A model generated the notes under the pieces. It was not told the DNA's origin. It ran no database searches and worked only from the letters and a program-made list of their open reading frames with translations. Made by a program: the position numbers and the translations under genes. Below, piece by piece: positions 1-13,318 of a stretch of DNA of 64,000 nt (position 1 is its first letter; every line of letters starts with the position of its first letter). The stretch comes from Litsea cubeba (lineage: Eukaryota > Streptophyta > Magnoliopsida > Laurales > Lauraceae), in the NCBI GenBank assembly GCA_012931725.1, contig CM022949.1, forward strand, positions 3,569,934 to 3,633,933. The letters run 5' to 3'.

Positions 1-13
1 ATGGAATCTGTAC

Positions 14-458
14 CTGGAAGTTGTCACCTTCCAAAAGTTCCCCGGCTGCAATCCTCCGTTCATACTCGATTAAAGGACCACCTCTCGTGACATCTGCATC
101 TGACCCAGATGCTAGAACCCAACCAACACCCACAACAACAAAATCATATGAGGAATGGATGAATACTTCAACAAAAAAGTGTGAGACTAAACTAAAACAG
201 ATTAGGAGAAAAGACGGCGATTGAAAGAAGACCTTCACTGGTATCTTTGGCAGCAGAAGTGAATAATGCCCTAGACACCATCACATGATGATGCAATGAT
301 CCTTCCAAGTCTTTGTTGTAAGACGCCACACAAGAAGAGCCCCCAAATTGATTTGCCAGAATTTTGGGCCCTCTAACTAAACAATTAGAGAAAGCATCTA
401 ATTCTCGAAGCCGAGAAGCAGACCGAACATGACGAACTGCCCGTGCTATTGGTCTCAT
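14..458 (-). CDS. AFG1-like (LACE1-type) mitochondrial AAA+ ATPase, N-terminal exons only
   Basis: Two minus-strand exons fit. Exon 1 runs 458 to 233 (ATG at 458-456; donor AG|GT at 232-231). Exon 2 runs 111 to 14 (acceptor TAG at 114-112; donor CAG|GTACAG at 13-8). They join in phase (226 + 98 nt) to 108 codons. The first ~75 residues are rich in Arg, Ser and Ala with few acids (MRPIARAVRHVRSAS...), as expected for a mitochondrial presequence. Exon 2 encodes GGPLIEYERRIAAGEL, close to the GPL-EYERRI-GEL block that opens plant AFG1/LACE1 proteins. Known of the family: P-loop ATPases of the mitochondrial matrix side involved in turnover of respiratory-chain subunits; usual length about 500 aa. 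The Walker motifs would lie left of the window and are not seen. The 121-nt intron is inferred from frame and splice consensus. Alternative: the AG|GT donor at 233/232 could be replaced by a nearby GT, but only this one keeps the frame. Confidence 0.78.
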
Positions 459-2230
459 CTTCAATACAGTAGTAAGAGTCTGCAACTGGTATTGTACTTG
501 ACAGTAACAGCAAAAAAAAAAATTCTCTGGTTGAGTAAGAGAATAGCTAGTGCCTTCTCTCTCTCCTCTGAGAATGCAAAACTTCAGTAGCAAAAATGCT
601 GAAAATGAAAGATTAAAAAAAATTCAGCAAAAATCAACATCACTCCTCATACAACTCTAATGTCAAATGTCAAATATGAAATGGCAAAATCCCTTATCAT
701 CTATGCAAATTGGAAATCAAACCACCACAAGTAAGCAACCCTTTTATTCATATCAAAATCATATACCCAAGAGAACCACCAAAAATCTATAAGAAGTCAA
801 GTACCCCAAGAACAAGAATATTGATTCTGATTATATCATAATTGAGAGATACCCTTCCAATGAAAACCAACATGAAGTATCTAATTTTTGTTAAAAAAAA
901 TAACCTCCAAAACACAAAAACACAAAAAAAAAAAAAAAAAAAAAATTCAAGCAATGCAAAAGCTTTGATAAAATCAATAACCATCCAAATACTTTCATAA
1001 AATCAATAACCATCTAGTAAAATCAAAACAAAGAAAGAAAATTTCTTATTCATTTTTGAGAAGCAAAATAAAATCCTAAAAATGTGAAAAATGCAAGAAA
1101 ATCAAAATCAAAATCGAGAATTTTTTCAGTTGGAATCAAAATCAAATGTTTTGTGGAAACAATCAAAGATAGAACAGCTTCTCAACCGATCATGACAATA
1201 TCCTATTCATCCGAAAGCGAAAGAAGAAAACCAAAATCTTTGAGAAAATAACAAATAACCAATTCCAACGAAAACAAAATCACAAGCAAGTAGAGAAATC
1301 CTCAAACTCCTTCCAAAACTCACCAAAACTAAGCAGTTTCTTCCGATCTTAGTTCTTCAGTTAAAATCATCAAAAGAAAATCTCAAAACAGAAGAAAAAC
1401 TACACCTTTATCAAAAGAAATTCATGGCATATAAAAAAAAATCCAATCTTTCCCACACAAGAAGAACAAAAAAAATCAAACAAAATCGAGAAAAACAGAA
1501 ATTCTGAATTCCTTGCAGAATCATCAAAACTCGGCATTATCCTCCAACCTTTCGTTCTTTCAATATCATCGAAACCACAGAATTCCAGTAAAAAAAAAAA
1601 ACTAAAAATCCAACCTTTCTCAATCGAAACAAAGAAAACATACCTGAATCAAAAGATACTCGCTAAGACAAGTACTTGAATTGAAGAAAAAAAGATGAAA
1701 TCTTTCTCACAGATCATAGGAACAAAATCCTCAGAAAAAGGAGCCGACAACAAATCCAAGAAATTCTCTCACACAGTCTTGTTTGGATGGAATCCTTTAT
1801 AAGATATCGTCGGTATTTGAAGGATCTTTGAAGATAAGCACCGGTCTTATTGTGTCTTCTTTTTTGATTAAATTTTCCTTCTTTCACAGGTCGTATACTC
1901 GTATGTAATGTATTTGTAGATGCTTTTGACTTCTCTCTCTTCCACTTTTTTTTCAATTCCTCGCTGCGCGAAACCGAAACCGAAACGTTTCCGCAGCTTT
2001 GGCACGCTTTCCCACTTTTCTGTGTTTTTACTCTCGGTGAGGTCTCTGCTTCCGTGTACGTATGTCTGAGGAAGTGAATGGCTGAGATTGCGCCACGAAG
2101 GAACTAGGTTTAAGGAGTGGGCCCCACCGAGAGATAGGTCCCAACAACCATGGATTCCTTTCGAGGAAATGGAGGACAAGAAGATTGGGAGCAGGGTCGC
2201 ACAAGGAACGGTTTCTGATCGTAACAATTG
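459..2230 (-). promoter_or_regulatory. Leader, possible 5'-UTR intron and promoter region of the AFG1-like gene
   Basis: No protein gene is visible here. From about 600 to 1700 the minus strand is strongly T-rich and A-poor (runs of A on the plus strand, including about 22 A at 924-945), the composition of a plant intron. A pyrimidine tract followed by TTGCTGTTACTGTCAAG lies just upstream of the start codon on the minus strand. Around 1940-2100 base composition shifts to GC-richer, purine-rich sequence, consistent with a transcription start and leader exon. I infer a long 5'-UTR intron between about 1.95 kb and 0.5 kb. This rests on composition only; no TATA box or splice pair was proven. Confidence 0.35.
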
Positions 2231-3893
2231 TGGATCGGATTCCGATCCGTTTCTAAATAATAGTTTTGGTTTTGGATTCAGTTTTAACTATGAATTTGTT
2301 TTGTTGATTTCAAACTCGATTTCGATAAAGAAATTTGGAACCGGGTTTACGTAGGGGACTGAAATTTAGATCCAAAATCGATTCAAATTTCTCTTTATTC
2401 TTCATTTTTTTTCTTAAAATAAACATATCATTCAACTTATAATTGTGCATCAAGTCTACTACTTCTAATATTATACATTAAAATGTCAAAAAAAAAAAGT
2501 TGATTTTGAGGTACAATTTGCAACATCAAAGGCTCATATGCCAGGTCCTGTCGGAACCTATATGGAACTGAATCCGTTTATGAATCAGAACCTAAAATAA
2601 GTTCTAAACCTGGTTTTTTGCCGATCAGAACTTCCGTGTAATCAGAGAATCGAATACTCGTTTGCAACCCTATAGGAAACCTTGTAACACATGTATTCCT
2701 TATACTCTGCAATGCCCCCACGTAGAGATGATCTAGACTGTTCAAGATGAACCGCATCTCCTCTGTTGACATACCCATGAGTAGAAAAATATGGATCTCA
2801 CCATCTGATTGAGCACGATAATAAAAATGTGATTGAATGGCATTGAGGCGGCATCGTCGTACTAGTGTCATGGTGCGAAGACCCACTGATTTTGAATTGA
2901 ATCTTAAGGATATATGAATGTAATGGATGAAGTTTATCTTAAATGGTCTAAATTATCATTTTTCTTTTTCTTTTTTTAACAAGACTGAGCGTAGAGCATG
3001 TCTTACCTAATTCCGCTGCAACTTGAGAGTTGGAGGAGCATAACTATAGGGTTCACTTTATTGAAATCCAAGTTGTTCAAGATGAATGTAAACAAATAAC
3101 AAAATATATGAAAATTAAAAATTCATTTAAAAAAGGTTAACCAAGGTGGACTCTTCCATCTAAATTCCAAGCAAAATCGAAATTGAAATTGGAGTTCCAA
3201 TTTTACAAATGAAATCAAAACTGACTTCCAATTTCTCAATCAGTTTTGAAATCGGACTCCAATTTCAAAATCAAATCTTACACCTGTAATATTTAATAAT
3301 GGCTCAAATTTGCAAAAAGTGGACCCTACTACGAAATTCCTTATCATGCTCAGGTCAGAGACTCAGCTCTGGAGCTCATAAGTCAATAGGATTTTGAGTT
3401 CCGTTATCACGTGATGCATCGCTGCAACACGTGGGATCCTAAAATGAGGCCCATCCATTTAAAAGACTTCGTCAATAGTTGGCCTAGAGTGAACACTTTT
3501 CACATGTGTGGGCCTGCTTGCACTCGTTCTTCGGGAGCTTGGATAAGATCAAACAGTGAAGTGGTGGGATCCAAACCTGCGTAGAAAATGACCATGATGA
3601 CATGGAAAATGAAAGCATAGTGGTATGGAATGATCCCATGTGTGGGGCCCAGCATGCCAACAGGTGGACATGGATTTTTATTTGAGCGGTTCGGACAATG
3701 GTCAAATACTAAAATATAAAATTTTTAAAAATATTATTTAAAAACTTTCTCAAATTTCATAACTGTGGTCGCACCCGCGTCGTTATATTTAGATCTGTCT
3801 CAGCTGAGCATGCCATATCAAAGAAGTAACTTGTAAGATTTTACTCCATATCAAATAACAATCTCATCAATTATCATTTCTTCTTTCCTAACT
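2231..3893. other. Intergenic AT-rich DNA with a dispersed repeat
   Basis: No gene seen. Between about 3045 and 3275 lies a repeat containing variants of ATTGGANTCCAATTT in alternating orientation. Related sequence occurs at 20560-20660 and, inverted, at 23820-23960 (shared blocks: GATTGAGAAATTGGA and AAGGTTAACNAAAGT). It is probably a short non-autonomous element; ends were not resolved. The rest shows nothing beyond AT-rich sequence. Confidence 0.4.
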
Positions 3894-4060
3894 CCAAGTG
3901 GTAGCTCTGTAGGCTTATGACCACGGTTTACACCCGTAAACTGCATTACCACACTAGGACTATAGGGATAGGTTATGGGTTCGAAACTGCATTAATACAC
4001 CGGGACTATAGGGAGTTTACCCGGCTTCTCTCTCGTCCAATAGGTTAAAAAAAAAAAAAA
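3894..4060 (+). mobile_element. tRNA-derived SINE (family 1), with internal duplication
   Basis: The sequence opens with a tRNA-like A box (GTGGTAGCTCTGTAGG), has a B box (GGTTCGAAACTGC) and ends in a 14-nt poly(A). A 30-bp block (ACTGCATTANNACAC...GGGACTATAGGGA) occurs twice in tandem, so this copy has a duplicated body. It is the same family as copies near 10.9, 20.1, 54.1 and 61.1 kb. Confidence 0.65.
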
Positions 4061-5296
4061 GTTGATGGTCCAACATAACATATGAATTTACAAATATAGC
4101 TAGACTTTTTTTTCTTTTTTTAGTGGGTTGTCTTATTTCCATCGTCATCACGATAAGAAGGACGACAACATCATCCTAGTTACTCGCCGAGCCAATATTT
4201 TCTTGACATCTTGGGATGAAAAGGACGCAGAAACTTGTGTTTTTTCCTACTCCAAGTCGCTTTAGTGCGTTACGATCATGCCGGTCCAGTTTGGTTATGC
4301 CAACAATGTTTGATAGTGAGTTGGTACATCTTTCAATTGATTTTGAAATTTTGTAAATTATAGTATGATCTTTTTTTTCTTTGTTTTCCCCTTAAAGTGA
4401 TTTTTTTATATATTTCGGAATTAGTGGTCTTCTATGTTTTTCAATTTACTGGTGGGCATGGAAATTTAGATTATGAAATAATAAATGAATAAAAATAGAT
4501 AAAAATGATCTCATGGGGTTTTTTCAAAAAAAAGAATTTCTGAATCATTGTGGTTTGTTTGCAATATTTTCAGGGAGTGCTTTTTGTTGCATTAAAATAT
4601 TAGTTTTAATTTTTTTCTTTATTTGGCTAACTTTAAGCTAGTGGTTCAGGACCGGATTCGGAGATTGATCCTGAGTATATATGTATATGGAACTAAGGTG
4701 TCAACATCACTCAACCATGAGTGTGTTGGCATTTTAGTACCAGCGTCATAACTATCATTATTTACATAATTTAAAGTTGGTGTTTATTTAAGGACGTCAC
4801 CTTGAGTAAAATAATTTATTTTATATAATTTTTGTGTTTTTCCATTTAATTCCAATAACAGCATCTTTTTTCCACATTTTAATCTATTTGCCATCCAAAG
4901 TTTTGAAAATATAATATATTTGTTTTAGAAATTCTAATTATTTATAAATACATATTTTATACATGATCAACCTAAAGATGGCCAAATTCAATTGCAAGCA
5001 TTAAATTTGAGTGACTCTGATTTCATATGTGAACTCATCAATGGATTTATGAGTCCATCTTAAGGTAAGATTTAAAAAAAGCAGGTGTCACCTTCATTCA
5101 AGAAAATTACATATAACCACTTGTATTTTGACAATTACTAATAACTACGTGTCTTTACTAATTTTTTATGTTCACTAAATAAGGTCATGTTATTATCCCG
5201 AACTTAATCCAATTGATAATGCCTAGATCTGATAAAAAATTATTCTTCTATAACCCAATACAGTGGATTTTGGTAATTAATTGAATGGTGATTCAA
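4061..5296. other. AT-rich intergenic DNA
   Basis: No gene, RNA or clear element is seen. Sequence is AT-rich with short homopolymers. Confidence 0.5.
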
Positions 5297-5370
5297 CTGG
5301 GCCCGTAGGGATTAGTCCGGCTCAAAGGGCTGAGACACACTCCGTTATAAATATATAAAAAAAAAAAACG
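5297..5370 (+). mobile_element. 3' end of a SINE (family 1)
   Basis: Contains GGGATTAGTCCGGCTCAAAG followed by an A-rich tail, the same 3' body as the full copy at 61035-61240. The tRNA-like head is missing, so it is 5'-truncated. Confidence 0.55.
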
Positions 5371-6822
5371 AACGATTATATGCAGTGTTTTGTGATTACG
5401 CTGTTTTAAATTTTTAATCCTTCTTGGGGTGTACTCAAGCTTTCACCAAACTTACATGACACTAACACTAAAATAATACATGCAATAGTACAATATTTTT
5501 TTATTGCCCACCAAAAAGATTAAGGACCTGTCACTCTTGTTTTGTTGATTATAATAAGAGAGGCTCCATGTGATGTGCCCACGCGAGTCTCGTTTTTATT
5601 AAATTCCTCCCACAAGTTGGCCGAGTAAACTTACTTTACCATCAAATATTGATTCTGCGTTTTTACATTGCACGTGATTAATTGGGATTAACCTCCAACT
5701 AAGTTGGGTTGGAGTAAAATATATTTTACCCAAGCCAAATCCCCAAATAAGAAAGAATCAGACTACTTTTTTGATAAATGAAAACGCCAAATTGGACCAT
5801 AGGCATAGAAACGATGGACTCTATCAAGTTGGCCGAGTTTAATAAGAATATCAATTAGATATTTCATCAATTCACTCCTCTTGTCCCTATTTTTTTAACC
5901 CAACTTAGGGGGGTTAGAATCCAACCCTCTTGTGAGGAAAGTAGGCCTTGGATGAGATGAGGGAGCCATGGGTGATGGAAGATCGTCTTCTCCGATTGAA
6001 GTTGCAATTTCCTCTTGCAAAGAGATGCCTGTGACTTTTGTGGAAAGGTGGGGCTGTCAAAAGACGGGCCTCCTACTAGGCCGGGTTGGTTCTTGCTTAA
6101 TCCTTATATATGCAGGTTGGGCTTAGGTGGAGTACAACCTGTCATCGCGCCAGCATTAACTAGGCCCTTACTTTACCCTCAAGTGCTCACCACTATCAAC
6201 CAACCTGATATTAGATAATGCAATTTGTTGTTGGTAATTTCATCACGATATAAAGTCATGGATGCTTTGGAACTTCGATCTCATCTCGTGTGAACATGAA
6301 AACATCCAAAGTGCATGATGCCAAACTGTACACCCAAGGATTAAGAGTGGTATAAATAATTAAGAGTGTTACAAGGGTTATGCAAAATAACTTTTTTTTG
6401 GGAAAAAGATATATTTGAAACAAATTGTATGAACAGCTTGAAGCTGATAAGAAAAAGTACTCTCATTTTAAAAGTAATAATGACAATCAATTCAAAGTTA
6501 CGGGTTCTGTAGGGTTGTCTAATTACACCCCTTTACATATGTAAATGTTACACATATAATATTCATATAAGTGCATATTTGTTTTGCGCTCATTGATTCA
6601 CACATGTAAGTTGTAAGTTTTTGTGTAAAACATCATCTTTCTGTGTTGAAACTTAAAAATACCAGACCCTAGCAAAATGATTACATATCCAAGGGTTGGA
6701 TATTTATTACACATGCCTTTGGGCGCTGGAGCGGCATGTATAGAACACCTTCGTCTCACATGTAAGTAGGTTTGCAATAGTATTTTCCCCCTTTTTATTT
6801 ATGTATTCAGATGAGCCTTATA
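5371..6822. other. AT-rich intergenic DNA
   Basis: No convincing gene. A 67-codon open frame at 6015-6218 lacks recognisable motifs and is not called. Confidence 0.5.
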
Positions 6823-7776
6823 GATGGGGACCATTTGTTTTCATGGAATTGGTTTATATTTATTTAAATGTGCCCATTTGTTACATGGAATTGAATACAT
6901 GAGAATTCATTGTCAAATTGGCCTGCTTTTTTGCATTATAAGAATTTAATTATTGTTAAATGAGCATGTTGTTTGCTTAGAATTGGAATGCATAAGAATG
7001 CATTTATAGAATGGGCCTTTTTGTTTACATGAATTAAATTATATAAGAAGTAATTGACTCAAATTGGCATATTTGTTTGTATGGAATTAGTATATATACA
7101 TAGGAAATAATTGAGTTAGATGGGCCTTTTTGTTTGCATGGAATTGGAAGGCATAAAAGATGATCATATATTGCTAAATGGGCCTGTTTGTTTGAATGAA
7201 ATTAGAAAACATAGAAATTCATTGAAAGAATAAAGCCTGTTTGTGCTCATGAAATTGGAATATGTAAGAAACTCATTGATGGAATGGGCATGCTTGATTA
7301 TATTTAATTGAAATACATACAAGGTATTGATTCAAATGGGCCTATTTGTCCACATGGTTTTGATATTTATAGATAAGAAGTAATTGATTTAAACAAACTT
7401 GTTGACTTACATGAAATTGGAATACATAGTAAGTAGTTGTTTCAAATGGTCTATTTGTTTGCATGAAATTGAAATGCATAAGAATCTACTGTCAAATGGG
7501 TTTGTTCTTTTGCATTGCATTGGAATACATAGGAATTCATTGATGGAATATGAAGGTATGCATGGAACTAGAATACATATAAGCATGTTTGTTTATATGG
7601 AACTGGAATATATGGGAAGTATTGATTGGAATGGGATTATTGGTTGGCATGGAATTGATAATTATATGAATAAATTGATTCAAACGAGCCTAATTTGTTT
7701 GCATGGAAGTGAAATGCATAGGAATTCATTGTCAAATGGACCTATTTATTTGCATGGAGCAACTACATATGTAGAT
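6823..7776 (+). repeat. Degenerate minisatellite, about 19 units of ~50 bp
   Basis: Units are close variants of GGGCCTGTTTGTTTGCATGG followed by AATTGGAATACATAAGAATTCATTGA. Counted by eye, about 19 units of 35-58 bp fill 6823-7776 without other sequence. The unit resembles the terminal inverted repeats of the MITEs at 52749-53081 and 62154-62493 (GGCCYGTTTGTTTGCATTA...AATTGAATRCATA), so the array probably grew from one MITE end. The 131-codon open frame across 7399-7794 simply reads the repeat and is not a gene. Confidence 0.85.
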
Positions 7777-9836
7777 GAAGATTTTCATGTTTAAATCTAA
7801 TGCAATTAAAAAAACTAATTTTGTACACTTACACATATATGTGTGTACACGTGTTTCATATATGCAATGGAAAAGGGGCATATAAACACACACACACACA
7901 CATATCTGTGTGTTGTATATAATGATTTATATTATATAATGTCATGGGACAAGGCGTTAATGATAATGATGATGATTTTATTGGGCAAAGGGTCGGATAT
8001 GGCCGAGTGTTTGAATCTTGCCCTAGCCTAATCCTCTAGATGGCGGATAAGCTTTTCAAAGTCGGTTCCTACCCTACCCTACCCTACCCTCGAGCTTTAG
8101 GATAAGAAAAGAATTCATTGTCATTACGGGCTTTGGCGGACCCGGCCAGGCTAAGATTCTTTGTTGGACAGTTGAATTGATAGGCCTAGTACAAATAACA
8201 ATTTCATTTAAGGTTGGAAAACTAGTGACTCGCACTTGACTAGTCCAAAAAAAAAATATGCGACTTGGATAGAGTCAACACGGAGGCTCGAGCTAAAATA
8301 AGAAAAATAAAAAATATATATAATTTGTTAGTCTAAATATCGAATATAAAAGATTAAATATAATTTTTAAATTACATTTCAATCCTGATTTTTGAATTAT
8401 TGACTCCAACCCTCATGCATAATTAATTATAAATAAACTTTACTTGTTTTAAATTTAAGTTTGCCTATTAAATGGTTTAGAATGCAAAACTTATTAAAAT
8501 GAGATGACTCGACTGAGTCTCCCCCAATTTTGACTCGGTAATTCATCAAAATAATATGATTCGGGAAAGTCAAGATTCAACTCGAAGAGTTTTCCAAACA
8601 TGATTTCAACACCACGAACGCATTATCTTTCATTAGCTCACTAAGCTCTCATGATTTGGCACTCGCCTAATTCAATGCTAATCTAAATTATAATCAATAT
8701 TAGAATATTTTTTATAAAAGGAAAAATGTAACCTGAGAAATGATTAAATTTTAAGACCCCTAACTTGATGGTTATGATGACTGATTAAGATGATTCTTTT
8801 GCCAAAATTCATATCCAAAACAAGCCCTATATGGAACTTTTAGCATGATGGGCCTCTCAATGGAAAAGAAAACCCCTCTGAGTTGGGCCATAGTTCAATA
8901 AAACCAACTTTATGTGTGTTAATAGGAAATGACTGTTTGATGTGGATGACATGGGCCTATACGGGACTGTACTGGCCAGGCCTATGTCATACTGCATTAG
9001 ATCCTATCAACAATATGAACTGGCATATTAGATTTAAGGTATATACTAGGCATCATGCCTTTAGACCGACACATCTCTGTCAATAACCTCTTAATGGGTT
9101 AACATTTTTAAAACCATGAAAATGACCCACTCTTTCTTCAAATAGAGAATCTATTGAAGGGAGCATGATAAAGAAAATGGAATCACCAATAACAGACCTA
9201 GCACAATAAAAATATAAGTTTGGAACCCTTTCTTTTGAAATGAAGACAATGGAAAGAAGAGAAAGAGAGCATCTTTTCTATATCCACACTTTTCTATCCA
9301 CCATTGAGAAATGGTCCTTTTCCAAATCACTTTGTCAGCCCCCACTCCAGCCAGCTACATGCATCATGGATGATTAAATGGGATAATAAGATGTTGTTTT
9401 CATATGAGTTAGACTTCAAATTAATTCATTGATATTCGCCAAGGTTTAATCAAATTGTTCTTGCTCATATTTGAATGTGTTTTGATAAGATGGTTACGAT
9501 TTATGAATACTTCAAAATGAACAATTTATCATGTCGTATTGTATTCGATACTTCATTTTTTATATGTAAAATATGCGTCACTGTGACTCTCTCACGTCCG
9601 TCCATGGCATCTCCCTATTGTATCCATGCTGAATCTAGGAGGTGACCTTTTTTGAAATATTGATTTTGCTTCTTATCCAATAATTGTTCTTGCATATAAA
9701 GAACGTAGGTTCAAGAAGGTAAGTTAAATTAATTGGACTGATAATTTCTTTTCCACAAATGGAGGTAAGCTCAATTATCACGGCAATTGGAGATGTCCAA
9801 ACTATTCGATTAAACGCAGTGTAAAAATATGATTAA
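7777..9836. other. Intergenic DNA with microsatellites
   Basis: Contains a short CA run near 7888-7902 and a telomere-like block, (ACCCT)4, at about 8071-8091. Nothing else recognisable; short open frames at 8883-9086 and 9151-9345 have no motifs. Confidence 0.5.
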
Positions 9837-10818
9837 GGGGGTGTTTGGATAAAAGAAGAACATAATATCACCAAATTTAGATATTATAAGATTTCATTAT
9901 CACATAATAAAATAGTGTCATATTATAATATTGTGCCACTTATGGTGTTTGGCAATTACTACAAATTTCAATATACCTTGAAGTGTTTGGCAATTTATAA
10001 AATTTTCGCTAAATGATGCACCGAAATAAAAAATGAATAGAGAAACTGGGATGATTGACCAAATGGAAACCCACCAACTAGTAGTCATACTAGATTGATT
10101 TAATATTGGTAACCATGGAATGGCCCATCTAATTAGAAAATCATTCAACGGAATGTAAAAACCCACGAGTAATGTATTTTAATCAATGTGGGTCCACCAA
10201 ATGTTAATAATTATAATTTATACATCCAATGGTGATTATAGCAGAGACCCTGGCGAGTGTTAAACATCATTGAAGAATCCATTTATGAAAAATCAACGTG
10301 GGACCCATTTGATGTTAACAATCATATTAACCAAGTTAATTATAGTAATCACTAGGAGGCCATTAATATTGGCAATCATGATAGAAATTGCCTAATGTGA
10401 TATTTGTAGGACCCACCTAATGTTAGTAATCAATAAAGAAACTATGTAATTATGATAGGACTATGGGACCCACATAAAATTTATAAATAATAGCGGGCCC
10501 ATCTAAGATTGAGAGTCATAGTAGAATTCCTATAGAAACCATCAATATTAAAAAAATATATATAGTTGGCCACCATGGTAGGAGTTTCTCATAAATTTCT
10601 ACTCTTGACCCATGTTTTGGTTAGTTTTCATAACGAAAGATTATTTTATACAACATATACTTGAATATTAGAATATGAAGGTTTTTATAAGAAAGTGAGA
10701 TATTGTAGGATACTTTCTAAGTTATCCAAACACCTAATTTTTAGGTGTGTAGATTACATTATAAAGTATGAGATAATATAGCAAAATCTTTAGAAATATT
10801 TGCTTTCCAAACACCCCC
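9837..10818. mobile_element. PIF/Harbinger-like non-autonomous DNA transposon
   Basis: The ends are inverted copies: GGGGGTGTTTGGATA at 9837 and the reverse complement of GGGGGTGTTTGGAAA at 10818. Both flanks carry the trinucleotide TAA (9834-9836 and 10819-10821), as expected for the 3-bp TWA duplication of PIF/Harbinger elements. Length 982 bp, with no transposase frame. The interior is made of diverged motifs such as GGGACCCACNTAATGTTANTAATCAT, also seen at 53.1-53.6 kb. Confidence 0.75.
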
Positions 10819-10927
10819 TAATTATTGAATTTGAATGGGAAAAGGTAAAGTTTCATGTGGTTCATCAAATAGTGAATAACTTCTCAACAAATTTCATATT
10901 TTGAAGCCACTATGTCAATAGGGGTGG

Positions 10928-11112
10928 ATTTTTTTTTTTTTTTTTTTTTTGTTATCGGAGGGTTCCCAACCCTTTGGGCTTGACTGATCCCTCCAGGCCC
11001 AGAGGGAAGCAGGATAAACTCCCCTGTAGTTCCAGTGTGGTAGTGCAGTTTCGAACCTACAACCTCCGGGTGCAAATCGTGGTCCTAGGTCAACTGAGCT
11101 ACCCTTTGAGAT
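10928..11112 (-). mobile_element. SINE (family 1), full length
   Basis: On the minus strand: A box GGGTAGCTCAGTTGACC, B box GTTCGAAACTGC, body, and an A tail of about 22 (T run on plus at 10929-10950). A perfect 17-bp target duplication, TATGTCAATAGGGGTGG, flanks it at 10911-10927 and 11113-11129. Good duplication and long tail suggest a fairly recent insertion. Confidence 0.9.
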
Positions 11113-11129
11113 TATGTCAATAGGGGTGG

Positions 11130-13310
11130 TAGATAATAATAATAGTTAGCTTTTATTTATTTATTTATTTTGCATTTAATTAGCCTTTTTTTCTTCGTTT
11201 CCTTATGAATTTTCTTTATAACAAGGGCCACGTACGTGTAATTGGTATTGAGTTCTTAGTATTAATAAATATTTTTTTTTTATTGAGGGGAGAGAGATCG
11301 AGAAATTGATTAAAGGTGAAAACCCATAAGGAACCATAACGGTTTTACTTTCATATTAAGAATTTGCCTAACCATTAGTCCATTGCTCTAGTAAATTTAA
11401 GTTATAAGAAAGTGATAGTCCCATCAAAGTCTCCTCTTTCTATTTTGATGAGATTTCCATTATCATGAATTCCAAGGGATTGTTTGTCGTTTAGGCATAT
11501 GGTGTGAAAATGGGATATACATGTGTAAAACTTACCCATATAAATCTTACACACATAAAACTTAAACATTGAACACATTCCCAAATTCATTTGAAAGCAC
11601 CATTTTCACATGTATAAACATTGAACGATTCACATAACATATATAAAACTTTGATAGTTCTCAAAATATATAAAGAATTAAGATGCGAAACTAAATACTT
11701 TGACCTTTGATGGGTTAATAAAAACTTTGAGAAATTCGGATTAGAAATTTGGGGCTCCTAATAAGAGTTCAATACAAAAAAAAAAAAAAAAGTAGGTGAT
11801 GAAGGGTTTTGATAGGATGATTTCCCTTTGGCAGAGATTATACAAGTGCCTCTTTGAGGAACGATGTGTGAAAATAAATAATCTCATTTACACACCATTT
11901 TTATCCTGAAATATTATGAGAGAAAATACATTTCTTCCTTGTAGTGTTCATGATTCACCTCTTGATACTTGTTCTATGGCATTTACCATGAATTCAAACA
12001 CCGTTACAGTTGTGACTGGAGAATGCCTTAACATTTCTCTAGCAACAAGGAAAGCAAAAGCTAACATGTTTTAGTTGCTAATTTTATTTCATAACAGGGG
12101 AAGAATATAATTAACTGTTTGGACTGTCTATTAATGGATTTGACCTTGACCGTTGGATGTGGAATCCACACCATTTTCTGAAATGGTAGGTGGTCATCCA
12201 TCAATCTGCTTCCATGTCGTTTAAACTATTTCTCTTTAGTTCTGTATCTTATCCAATTATCCAATATCCATCAATTCATGAATGAATAGCAGGCATGGGT
12301 GCTTTTGGCAGAACAGAGATTCTCTTTCTCAGTAGCTTTCATGTTTTTTAGTGCCAAAAGAATCAATATCAACACTTTCAGGTTTTCTGCTTATTTAGTG
12401 TTTGTAATTAAGAACCTCCTACAAGTATTCCAAATATCTTAATCACCATGTAATTAATTTATCTATAAATCTAACTAGCATAAAAACCCGTGCTAATCAC
12501 GGATATGCATGAAGATATAGGATTCTATATATATTAGAAAGGAGAGAGATGGGACTCCATGAGTAGGACAAGTACTATATATTGGCGGAAAATGGAGGGA
12601 GAGTATGCTGATAGTTGTAGATACAGAAAATAATTTGCTAATAGTTGTAGAAACTGAAAATAATTTCTGATCAAAATTAGATCCAAAACCTCCCATCTTA
12701 ATATATTATAATTTGTTGTATGTGAATTATTATTTATGCCAAACTGAGATGAAAGATCCAATGAGCCCTAGGTTAAGAGCAGCCACAATATACCCTATTA
12801 GGACCAGGAACAAAATGTATCGATATTTCGGACAATAAGGATCAAACCTATGACACAATCCTGTTTGACCTGTTCACCTGTGTTGCTAAACTAATCAAAG
12901 AATTACTTTTGGGTCTAACAAGATCGACCCAGTTGGACCAGTGTAGCATCCGGTTTAAGTTCCTTTATTATCTTGCTGGCTCAATTTGGTTTTCAAAATA
13001 TTGTTATGCATCATAACTGATGATATAGGTTGGATCATCAATAGATGTAGTGTATATTTGGATCTAGTTAAAGATATTGGGTTTAAATTTGTGTTCTATG
13101 TTCCAATTAGAGATTCAATATCCAACTTGATCTATAGAACCAAGGGTAGATGGAGTCTGGCATGCATTAGATTGGATTTGGGACATGCTTTTAAGCTGGA
13201 GCAGGTCTATTTATGGGCAGCTCGGCTAGATAGTTAAAGGGGCAGGGTCCATCTTGGCACCTTCAGCACAATTAGAGGCCATATCCATCTTGGCACCTTC
13301 AGCAAAAGGA
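11130..13310. other. Intergenic DNA with a Helitron 3'-end remnant
   Basis: No gene seen. At 12475 on the plus strand begins CTAGCATAAAAACCCGTGCT; read on the minus strand this is a Helitron 3' terminus: a CCGTG/CACGG hairpin with 5-nt loop, a short spacer, CTAG, then T. No matching 5' end was found, so it is a remnant (about 12475-12520). Small open frames at 12493-12761 and 12986-13237 have no recognisable motifs. Confidence 0.45.
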
Positions 13311-13318
13311 GTTATAGT

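Noticed and set aside
1714..2354. Short frames on both strands near 2 kb
   Set aside because: Overlapping on both strands, no motifs; better explained as leader and promoter of the AFG1-like gene.
7399..7794. 131-codon open frame
   Set aside because: It reads through the ~50-bp minisatellite; the apparent protein repeats are translations of the DNA unit.
8071..8091. ACCCT repeats as an interstitial telomere
   Set aside because: Only four units of a 5-mer, not the 7-bp plant telomere repeat.
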